Shown: positions 5,110-10,798 of the stretch, piece after piece
How the letters are laid out: the number at the start of each line of letters is the position of its first letter
Position numbering within the stretch: the stretch's first letter is position 1
NCBI GenBank assembly: GCA_025055355.1
Contig: JANWYM010000049.1
Span: 2,604-14,057, forward strand
From: Abditibacteriales bacterium
GTDB taxonomy: Bacteria > Armatimonadota > Abditibacteriia > Abditibacteriales > JANWYM01
Direction: 5' to 3'
DNA length: 11,454 nt
Program-made: the position numbers and the translations under genes
The notes under the pieces: model-generated
What the model was told of the DNA's origin: nothing
What the model saw: the letters and a program-made list of their open reading frames with translations, nothing else
The model's database searches: none

Positions 5110-6315
5110 CTAATGGTGATGGCGCCGGGCAATCTGCGCAGTGTCGCGGGCAATCATCAACTCCTCATTAGTGGGGACAATCCACACCTGCACCCGCGCC
5201 CCCGCGGCGTGAATGAAGCGTTCGGGGTCGCCCTGCCGGTTGCGTTGAGCGTCCAAAACCAAGCCGAGAAACTCCAGTCCAGTGCACGCCTCGGCCCGCA
5301 CCCACGCCGAGTTCTCCCCCACGCCGCCGGTGAAGACCACCGCGTCCAATCCGCCCAAAGCGGCGGCATACGCGCCGATGTATTTGCGCACGCGGTAGCC
5401 GTAAACCTTCAGCGCCAATTGCGCCCTGTGGTCTCCTTGGGACATGGCACGTTCGAGGTCACGCACGTCGCTACTCAACCCTGACAACCCCAACAGTCCA
5501 CTGCGACGGTTGAGCAAGTCCATCGCCTCGGAGAGATTGATGCCCAGCTTCTCCGTCAGAAACGCGGGTAGGGCGGGGTCAATGTCGCCTGCGCGCGTGC
5601 CCATGACCAGCCCTTCCAGCGGCGTCAGCCCCATGCTGGTGTCAATGCACTTGCCCTCGCGCACGGCGGCGATGCTGCACCCATTGCCGAGATGACAGGC
5701 AACGAGGTTGAGGGACGCAAGCGGTTGCCCCATCAACTCCGCCACGCGCCCGCAGACGTAACGAAAGGAAGTCCCGTGAAAGCCGTAGCGCCGCACGCCG
5801 AGTTGACGGTAGAGTTCGTAGGGGATGGCGTAACAGAAGGCGTGTTCTGGGAGCGTCTGATGGAACGCGGTGTCAAACACCGCGACCTGCGGGATGTCGG
5901 GCAAGAGTCGGCGGCTGGCGCGGATGCCCATGAGATTCGGTGGGTTGTGCAGCGGTGCCAGTTCCGCGCAGCGTTCGATGGCTTTTTCGACCTCGTCGGT
6001 GATGAGCGTGGACGCCACGAACTCCTCGCCGCCGTGCACGACCCGATGCCCTACGGCGCTGATCTCAGTCACGTCGTGTAGCACGCCCGCCGTTGGCTCC
6101 GTGAGAGAGGCGACGATACGCTCAAGCGCCTGATAGTAGTCTACCGCGCCCAGCGGTTTTCCCAACTGTCCTTGGTTCGTCACCGTGTAACTGAGGTAAC
6201 TTTCGGATGAATGGATGCGGTCAACTAAGCCCCGCACCTGACAGGACTCGTCCTCCATGTTAAACAGTTGAAACTTGATGGAGGAACTTCCTGCGTTGAT
6301 GACAAGCACAAGCAT
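5110..6315 (-). CDS. ackA: Acetate kinase
   Basis: This encodes a 401-residue protein of full family length. It reversibly transfers phosphate between acetyl-phosphate and ADP, yielding acetate and ATP in the cytoplasm; with pta it gives the acetate overflow/uptake route. Every catalytic residue known from the Methanosarcina enzyme sits at the same number: N7 in VINAGSSS, R91 in VGHRVVHGG, H123 in LHNPPN, D148 in VFDTAFHQTLP, H180 in YGFHGTS, H208 in HLGNGCS, R241 in MGTRAGDIDP and E384 in PTNEELMIARD. The ATG-binding loop FTGGVGENS is at 328-336 (here an ATP-binding loop of the ASKHA fold). The C-terminus ends in HHH. ATG 6315 follows GAGAGG at about 10 nt. It is first of three minus-strand genes and has its own promoter at 6355-6383. 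Confidence 0.97.
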   Translation of the reverse strand: MLVLVINAGSSSIKFQLFNMEDESCQVRGLVDRIHSSESYLSYTVTNQGQLGKPLGAVDYYQALERIVASLTEPTAGVLHDVTEISAVGHRVVHGGEEFVASTLITDEVEKAIERCAELAPLHNPPNLMGIRASRRLLPDIPQVAVFDTAFHQTLPEHAFCYAIPYELYRQLGVRRYGFHGTSFRYVCGRVAELMGQPLASLNLVACHLGNGCSIAAVREGKCIDTSMGLTPLEGLVMGTRAGDIDPALPAFLTEKLGINLSEAMDLLNRRSGLLGLSGLSSDVRDLERAMSQGDHRAQLALKVYGYRVRKYIGAYAAALGGLDAVVFTGGVGENSAWVRAEACTGLEFLGLVLDAQRNRQGDPERFIHAAGARVQVWIVPTNEELMIARDTAQIARRHHH

Positions 6316-6354
6316 CCAGACCTATCCTCTCAGGCTTCACGTTTCACGCCAAGT

Positions 6355-6383
6355 ATCTTAGCATGTCTCCCCAACGGATGCAA
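6355..6383 (-). promoter_or_regulatory. Promoter of ackA
   Basis: Read on the minus strand, TTGCAT (6378-6383) and TAAGAT (6355-6360) are separated by 17 bp, and TGC directly precedes the -10 box, giving an extended -10. Transcription would begin near 6348, leaving a leader of about 33 nt before the ackA ATG. Confidence 0.65.
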
Positions 6384-6421
6384 GGGACAATAAGACAATC
6401 CCCGCAAAATGGCGCTCGGGA

Positions 6422-6451
6422 TTGACAGGACGCCCCCGAATATGTTATAAC
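6422..6451 (+). promoter_or_regulatory. Promoter of the exported unknown protein
   Basis: A perfect TTGACA (6422-6427), 18 bp, then TATAAC (6446-6451), with TG at 6443-6444 making an extended -10. The start would be near 6458, about 48 nt before the ATG. It lies back-to-back with the ackA promoter, 38 bp apart. Confidence 0.75.
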
Positions 6452-6505
6452 GAACCCCACAAACGCAGTTGCACAACGTTACAGGGTAAAGGAGGAATAG
6501 AGGGA

Positions 6506-7309
6506 ATGTTGAGAACAACAGGTTGGTTCGGCGTTGGATTAGCGTTGTGGTCGGTGGTGGCAGGGGCTGCGCGCGTGAGCGCAGCGGAGAAGGACCTGAT
6601 ACAGCACGGGCTGGCGGAACTCATCAGGTCGGCGCGGCGGAGCGCGGCGCAGGCGAGGGTGTCTGAGGCGGTGTCTTTTGGGCAGGAGGTGGAGCGTGGC
6701 ATGGTGCACGTGCGCTACCCGCTGACGATTTTCCACGCCGGGCGGGCGCAGCATGAGCGCTGGTTTGCGCGGGGTGCGATGATGGCGAACCTGATTTACC
6801 TGTCGGAGACCGCCGCCCAGAACCAGTATTTGCAGAGCCTCGCCACGGGCTCCATCATGTGGCTCAGAGAGAACGTCACGGCGACGGGGCGCAACATTGA
6901 GCATGTCGTGGGCGGCGAGGCCGCCGGAAAGTATCTCGACGCAGCGGCAGCGGCGATCCGAGCGGGCAAGGGACGCGATGCCGCCGCTCAGGTAGCGGCA
7001 GCCGCGCAATCGCTCCAGCCAGGGTTCTACACGTGGTATTACGTCGCAGGCTTCACCATCGCCACGCTGCAATGGGATGCCCGGTTGCACAATTCCCAAG
7101 GGGTTCGGAACGCGTATCACTCGATTGACGAGTTGCTCAAGCAGGCGCCCAAAGCCGGCGCAGGCGACGCGGTGACGGCTTCCGTAGAAGTCCATCCGGG
7201 GATGCACCCCAGCCTGCGCCGCTTGATGAGTCTAACCGCTGAGGAGCAGCCGAATTACCGCGAGATTCTGCAGGAATCCACGACGATTCAGAGTTATGCG
7301 GTGACATAA
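6506..7309 (+). CDS. Exported protein of unknown function
   Basis: This encodes a 267-residue protein starting at ATG 6506, behind AAAGGAGG. The N-terminus (MLRTTGWFGVGLALWSVVAG followed by AARVSAAEKD) is a classical signal peptide with a likely cut after VSA at residue 26. There is no lipobox and no further clear membrane helix. The mature part looks largely helical, alanine-rich in the middle (residues about 155-200) and interspersed with aromatic stretches (FYTWYYVAGF, about 200-210). I recognise no catalytic motif or known family. It is a single-gene unit: own promoter upstream, and a palindromic array directly after its stop separating it from the convergent prepilin peptidase. A periplasmic binding or structural role is possible, but there is no direct evidence. 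Confidence 0.8.
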   Translation: MLRTTGWFGVGLALWSVVAGAARVSAAEKDLIQHGLAELIRSARRSAAQARVSEAVSFGQEVERGMVHVRYPLTIFHAGRAQHERWFARGAMMANLIYLSETAAQNQYLQSLATGSIMWLRENVTATGRNIEHVVGGEAAGKYLDAAAAAIRAGKGRDAAAQVAAAAQSLQPGFYTWYYVAGFTIATLQWDARLHNSQGVRNAYHSIDELLKQAPKAGAGDAVTASVEVHPGMHPSLRRLMSLTAEEQPNYREILQESTTIQSYAVT

Positions 7310-7326
7310 AACAGCGGTGGTCAATT

Positions 7327-7443
7327 GGTTCGTTGGCACGTTGGCACGTTAGCACGTTGACAGGTTAACACGTTGGCAGGTTCAACGTGCTAACGTTCCA
7401 ACATGCTAACGTGCCAACGTTCCAACGTGCCAACGTGTCAACC
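7327..7443. repeat. 8-bp-phased palindromic tandem repeat array
   Basis: Seven units of consensus RGCACGTT (7327-7382; best units GGCACGTT at 7335 and 7343, AGCACGTT at 7351) are followed, after a central C7383, by seven units of the reverse complement AACGTGCY (7384-7439) and a partial AACC. Register is kept without a single slip across the whole array. Opposed units match at 5 to 8 of 8 positions. It fills the convergent gap between the exported protein and the prepilin peptidase and runs over the latter's stop codon (7438-7440). As RNA it would form one long imperfect hairpin from either strand. Confidence 0.85.
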
Positions 7444-7977
7444 CCACCACACCCGTCCCCACACGAGTTCTAACACCATCGCCAGCAGAAACCCTAACGA
7501 GAGCCCAATCCCCCAAGGCATGTAGATCTTGCTGGCGGGCATCAGGGAGGCGCTCGGGCTGAAGAGCGCCTTGCTGTAGAGGAAAACAAACATGTTGCGG
7601 AGTGCGGGGCGCAGGAAGCCGCGCGCGGCGAGATAGGGGATGGCAATCAAGCCGTGGATTGCTGCGCCATAGAGGAAGCCGAACAGCAGAAAGTGCCAGC
7701 CTTTGAGCGCCCCCACCGCCGCCAGCAATTTCACGTCGCCCGCTTTCGCCAGCCCCATCTGCCACGGCAAGAACTGAATGCCCAATCCCGCGAGCAAGCC
7801 GAGCAGGCTCAACTTAAGTCCGTCCCAATGCCCCAGCGCGGCGTTGATGCCGATGCCTAAGCCGATGGTGGGGAACGTCACCCAGTTGTAAATTTTGCCG
7901 TGCCGCGCGTCCGTGTAGATGACGATGAGCAAGGCGACGGTCAAAATGGTATCCAGCACAATAAGTTGTAACGGCAT
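7438..7977 (-). CDS. TadV/CpaA-type prepilin peptidase (A24)
   Basis: This encodes a 179-residue polytopic membrane protein. Two aspartates mark the A24 aspartic peptidase active site: D23 in YTDARHGKIYN and D81 in AKAGDVKLLAAVG. The second motif reads K-A-G-D, so the first Gly of the GxGD consensus is replaced by Lys. There is no N-terminal methylase domain, as in TadV/CpaA, which process Flp pilins. ATG 7977 is chosen because GGAG lies six nt upstream; a TTG at 8016 would overlap the preceding gene. It begins 28 nt after the DUF2723 stop, so the two are probably one operon. The two Flp pilins at 10145-10581 are the natural substrates, by inference from proximity and family pairing. Confidence 0.87.
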   Translation of the reverse strand: MPLQLIVLDTILTVALLIVIYTDARHGKIYNWVTFPTIGLGIGINAALGHWDGLKLSLLGLLAGLGIQFLPWQMGLAKAGDVKLLAAVGALKGWHFLLFGFLYGAAIHGLIAIPYLAARGFLRPALRNMFVFLYSKALFSPSASLMPASKIYMPWGIGLSLGFLLAMVLELVWGRVWWG

Positions 7978-8005
7978 AGCATTCTCCGCTCCATCTACGA
8001 TGGTT

Positions 8006-9907
8006 TTACTTATCAACTATCGTCAACACGCCGACTTGTTTCCAGGGGGATGCGTGCCCGTTGCGGGTCAGGCGGGCGAAGAGGCGGAATGTGCCGATCA
8101 TGGAATCGTCACGGATTTCAAGGGGAAATGACTCCTCCCACACACCGGATGCATCTCCGCGGAGCGGGCGTTCGTCGCGCCACGACAGAAATTGCCGATT
8201 GATAGCCAGCGCGCTGGACAGTTCACGGTTTTCTTTTGGGGCGTCCTCGCCCAGCCCGACGTGGGCGAAGAGAATTTGAATTTTGTTGTTCCCGCCGTTT
8301 ACTGTCGTTGTGTGCCATTGCCAGCGCGTCGTGAGAGTGAGCAGGTTACCGCGTTTAATCGTGGTCTGCGAGAGCGCCGCGCTCCAGAGCGTGCCGTGAC
8401 GGTCGCGGTGAACGGGTTTGCCCGTAGGCATGGCGATGCGACGCGGTGGCGGTTGTTGTGATAGGGGCAGCACCTCGCAGGCGGCACCGCGTGGGCGTAG
8501 GTAATAACGTCGGGCGAGATGGGCGTCGTAGAAGTTGAGGAACACGCGCCCTCGTTGCAAAGCGGCGGCGATGCGACGATGAAGCGTTCCCTGTTGCCAC
8601 TCGCGCATCAGGTCCTGCCCGTAGAAGATTTTGCGGTCATTCCCCATGCCTTCAACGTTTTGCAGATACCACAACCCGAACAGCGACTCATCACCCTTGA
8701 TGAACAGGGTGCTATTGGGCGCGGTCGCTGCCAGCAAAGCGCGGGCGTCTTCGTAGGCGCGGCGGTTGCCGCGCAGATTGACGCGCGGATACGCTGCCCA
8801 CACCTGGAGCGCAGGGAAGAGCAGCAGCGACAACGTGATGAGCACCATCGCGGGGCCTGCGAGGGAGGTGAAGAACCGCCGCGCCCACTCGCGCAGCGCA
8901 GCGGCTCCGAGCCCCACACACAACCCAAAGGTGACGTAAACGGGAAAGAAGAAATTCCACAGGTCCAACACGTCGTAGCTGATGTAAACGGCAACGTCGA
9001 GCAGCGCGCCCAATATGAGAACCATACCCCAGCCCTGTCGCAACAGCCGCCCGCCACCCAACAATCCGAGGGGGAACGTCAGCAGAAATTGCAGCGCCAT
9101 CAAGCCGCCCAGCGCGAGCAAGCGGTGCGGCAGCATGACCAGCGGCGTCGCGAAGACGTGCGGCTGATATAGTTTGCCGCTGACGTGCGCCCAGAACGCG
9201 CTCCACGTCGCCGGGTTGCCCCAGTTCATCGGTGGGTTCGCCTGCGCCCGCAGCGGGAGGTAGAGGTAGAGCGTGAGGGGCAGGAGAAAGAGGAGCAAGG
9301 TTTGCGCGTATGCGCGCGTTCGGCGGATATTTCCCCTACGCGCATACGTCCACACGCAATAGGCTCCTAATGGTGCGCCGACGAAGAGGATGGGCAAGTG
9401 ATTGGTCAGTCCCAACCCGAACGTGAACGCCGCTGCGCCCAGCCAGCGTGAGTCTTCGGTCTGAATGAAAATGATAACCGTCAAGATGAGCAGGGCGATG
9501 AGCAGGGCGGACAACGCGTAAACTTCCGCGATGATGGCTTGCGTCCAGAAGACGTAGGCGCACGCGAGCGACCACGCGCCGACCAAGGCGGCGAAGGCAT
9601 CGCGGGTTAGGCGAAAGACGGCGCATGCTAACGCCGTCACCGCGCCGGCCGCGCAAAGGACAGAAAAGAGGTTGTAGCGGAACGCGACTTCACCGACGGG
9701 CAGAAAACTGAAGAGTTTGCCCAGCAGAAGATAAAGCGGGTATCCTGTCGGATGGGCGTTGCCCAGCACGTAAGAAGCGGCGATGAGTTCGCCACAATCT
9801 CCGCCGTAGGTCAGCGTCGGTGACGTCGTTGCCAGATACAAAATGAGCGGAGGAAAAAAAGCGAGCGGCAACAGCCACTTGGGTTGTCGCAGCGGCACTG
9901 CGTCCAT
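8006..9907 (-). CDS. DUF2723 multi-membrane glycosyltransferase-like protein
   Basis: This encodes a 633-residue protein. The N-terminal half is a polytopic membrane domain with the DUF2723 signature: SPTLTYGGDCGELIAASYVL (29-48), HPTGYPLYLLLGKLF (52-66) and RYNLFSVLCAAGAV (77-90). The acidic pair D37/E40 in the first periplasmic loop resembles the catalytic loop of GT-C protein mannosyltransferases. About ten more hydrophobic segments run to about residue 370; a soluble C-terminal part follows, including a beta-rich end (about 505-633). A human DUF2723 protein, TMEM260, is an O-mannosyltransferase, so a lipid-linked-sugar protein glycosyltransferase role is plausible but unproven here. No strong Shine-Dalgarno precedes ATG 9907, so the start is moderately certain. 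It lies between Flp pilins and a TadV-type peptidase. Confidence 0.87.
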   Translation of the reverse strand: MDAVPLRQPKWLLPLAFFPPLILYLATTSPTLTYGGDCGELIAASYVLGNAHPTGYPLYLLLGKLFSFLPVGEVAFRYNLFSVLCAAGAVTALACAVFRLTRDAFAALVGAWSLACAYVFWTQAIIAEVYALSALLIALLILTVIIFIQTEDSRWLGAAAFTFGLGLTNHLPILFVGAPLGAYCVWTYARRGNIRRTRAYAQTLLLFLLPLTLYLYLPLRAQANPPMNWGNPATWSAFWAHVSGKLYQPHVFATPLVMLPHRLLALGGLMALQFLLTFPLGLLGGGRLLRQGWGMVLILGALLDVAVYISYDVLDLWNFFFPVYVTFGLCVGLGAAALREWARRFFTSLAGPAMVLITLSLLLFPALQVWAAYPRVNLRGNRRAYEDARALLAATAPNSTLFIKGDESLFGLWYLQNVEGMGNDRKIFYGQDLMREWQQGTLHRRIAAALQRGRVFLNFYDAHLARRYYLRPRGAACEVLPLSQQPPPRRIAMPTGKPVHRDRHGTLWSAALSQTTIKRGNLLTLTTRWQWHTTTVNGGNNKIQILFAHVGLGEDAPKENRELSSALAINRQFLSWRDERPLRGDASGVWEESFPLEIRDDSMIGTFRLFARLTRNGHASPWKQVGVLTIVDK

Positions 9908-9963
9908 GATGAGAAGAGACCGGGTTCAGGGGTCAGGACTCACGCGAACGTGCGCATGAAACA

Positions 9964-9992
9964 CAGCCCGCCCCAACGGACGGGACGGGCTG
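9964..9992 (-). terminator. Probable terminator/attenuator hairpin behind the Flp pilins
   Basis: CAGCCCGCCCC (9964-9974) pairs with GGGACGGGCTG (9982-9992), 11 bp with one wobble and a 7-nt loop. On the minus strand it is followed by TGTTTCAT, a weak T-tract. It stands between the pilin genes and the DUF2723 gene, so it may end the pilin transcript or only dampen read-through. Confidence 0.5.
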
Positions 9993-10036
9993 AAACCGAT
10001 AAGAGACGCACTCTCATGCTTCCCTGCTTCGGTGAA

Positions 10037-10099
10037 GACGACGTCGCGCGGCTCCTTCATACGTGGCAGTCATCTTTGACCACACCGCGACGTTTCGTC
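10037..10099 (-). other. Folded intergenic RNA candidate between Flp pilin and DUF2723
   Basis: The 237-bp gap 9908-10144 has no gene. Besides the hairpin at 9964-9992 it contains a long stem: GACG plus ACGTCGCG (10037-10048) with CGCGACGT (10086-10093) and CGTC (10096-10099), broken by a TT bulge. Inside is a second hairpin, GTCA (10069-10072) with TGAC (10077-10080), braced by GTG/CAC. I could not match it to a known riboswitch class. Confidence 0.35.
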
Positions 10100-10144
10100 C
10101 CTCAGACCTCCGGGCAACACGCCTGACGTAGCCTCACGCGATGA

Positions 10145-10309
10145 CTACGTGGTGCTCTTCAGACCGGTGTTCACTCTGACGTAAACGTCGCGCACTTTTC
10201 TGCCCAGAACGGTCAAGATGGAAATCACCACCAGCGCAATCAACGCGACCAACAGACCATATTCCACCAGCGTCTGCCCTTCTTCTTCCACCATCAGGCG
10301 TTGCAACAT
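10145..10309 (-). CDS. Flp/Fap-type pilin, paralogue 1
   Basis: This encodes a 54-residue prepilin. EEEGQTLVEYGLLVALIALV contains the Flp signature: cleavage after G11 gives a mature N-terminus Q1 T2 L3 V4 E5 Y6, with Glu5-Tyr6 as required in Flp pilins. One helix follows, then KVRDVYVRVNTGLKSTT. ATG 10309 is set by GGGAGGTGA just upstream; an ATG eight codons earlier has no such site. The protein is 31 of 54 residues identical to the pilin at 10417-10581, and both are the same length. Flp pilins polymerise into Tad pili for surface attachment. The secretion ATPase and outer-membrane parts are not in this window. Confidence 0.92.
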   Translation of the reverse strand: MLQRLMVEEEGQTLVEYGLLVALIALVVISILTVLGRKVRDVYVRVNTGLKSTT

Positions 10310-10364
10310 GCCGTCACCTCCCTTCGGAATCAATCTCGTGAGTGTGCGTCGCCCGCGCGTTGCA

Positions 10365-10373
10365 TTTATACCA
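10365..10373 (-). promoter_or_regulatory. Extended -10 promoter of Flp paralogue 1
   Basis: On the minus strand TGGTATAAA gives an extended -10 (TATAAA at 10365-10370). The -35 region 17 bp upstream (TGTAAA) is poor. An almost identical GTGGTATAAA precedes the second pilin at the corresponding distance, which supports both. The leader would be about 50 nt. Confidence 0.55.
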
Positions 10374-10407
10374 CAGGCGACGAAACCTTTACAGACACCG
10401 TAAGCAA

Positions 10408-10425
10408 ACCGCGTGGCTACGCGGT
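10408..10425 (-). terminator. Hairpin overlapping the stop codon of Flp paralogue 2
   Basis: ACCGCGT (10408-10414) and ACGCGGT (10419-10425) form a perfect 7-bp stem with a 4-nt loop that includes the TAG stop. On the minus strand it is followed by TTGCTTACG, a weak T-tract. It may terminate the first pilin transcript or protect its 3' end. Confidence 0.4.
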
Positions 10426-10581
10426 GCTCTTCAATCTGCTGTTCACGCTCACATACATGTCGCGCACTTTGCCCCCGATGACCGTCAGAACCGCCACCAC
10501 CAGCATAGCTACGAACGCCAGGAACAGACCATACTCAATCAACGTCTGCCCGTCCTCATCGTTCAGCAGGCATTGCCCCAT
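10417..10581 (-). CDS. Flp/Fap-type pilin, paralogue 2
   Basis: This is a second 54-residue Flp prepilin. DEDGQTLIEYGLFLAFVAML gives cleavage after G11 and mature Glu5-Tyr6, as in paralogue 1. The helix is followed by KVRDMYVSVNSRLKSTA, keeping the C-terminal pattern N-[ST]-x-L-K-S-T. ATG 10581 has AGGGGGTGA a few nt upstream. An unpaired Cys at position 4 lies in the leader and would be removed. The spacing to paralogue 1 (start to start 272 bp) together with the matching promoters points to duplication of a complete transcription unit. Two Flp paralogues may mean major and minor pilin; which is which cannot be told. Confidence 0.9.
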   Translation of the reverse strand: MGQCLLNDEDGQTLIEYGLFLAFVAMLVVAVLTVIGGKVRDMYVSVNSRLKSTA

Positions 10582-10643
10582 AGATTCACCCCCTCTCGGA
10601 GCCGTCCATGGGCAACGTCCTCTTGGCGTGTGATTATCAAAGG

Positions 10644-10652
10644 TTTATACCA
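10644..10652 (-). promoter_or_regulatory. Extended -10 promoter of Flp paralogue 2
   Basis: On the minus strand TGGTATAAA (TATAAA at 10644-10649, TGG at 10650-10652) repeats the element before paralogue 1, including the flanking TCGCC and CTG bases. No good -35 box is seen at 17 bp. The leader would be about 55 nt. Confidence 0.55.
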
Positions 10653-10746
10653 CAGATGGCGAACGATTCCCATAGGGGGCGCGTTGGCGCGCCGAACTTT
10701 TCCTCCATCTGGCGGTATCTCAAGCGCTGCCGCTCTACGTCGGACA

Positions 10747-10775
10747 TTGCCGATTGGCTCCCTTCTTGGTATCAT
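10747..10775 (+). promoter_or_regulatory. Promoter of the LuxE-like gene
   Basis: TTGCCG (10747-10752), 17 bp, TATCAT (10770-10775), with TGG directly before the -10 box. Transcription would start near 10782, giving a very short leader of about 17 nt. It diverges from the pilin promoter about 95 bp away. Confidence 0.6.
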
Positions 10776-10798
10776 TGAGATGAGAAGAGATGGTCACT

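Noticed and set aside
6539..7207. 222-codon minus-strand frame
   Set aside because: Shadow of the exported protein, without ribosome site or recognisable motif; the plus-strand frame has promoter, ribosome site and signal peptide.
7327..7443. CRISPR-like array
   Set aside because: Units are 8 bp without spacers and invert at the centre; no cas genes are nearby.
8519..9172. 217-codon plus-strand frame
   Set aside because: Antisense to the DUF2723 gene, with Gln/Arg-rich composition typical of reversed membrane-protein codons.
10037..10144. Cobalamin riboswitch, suggested by GCCAC in the folded gap
   Set aside because: The B12 box and the other conserved loops are missing.
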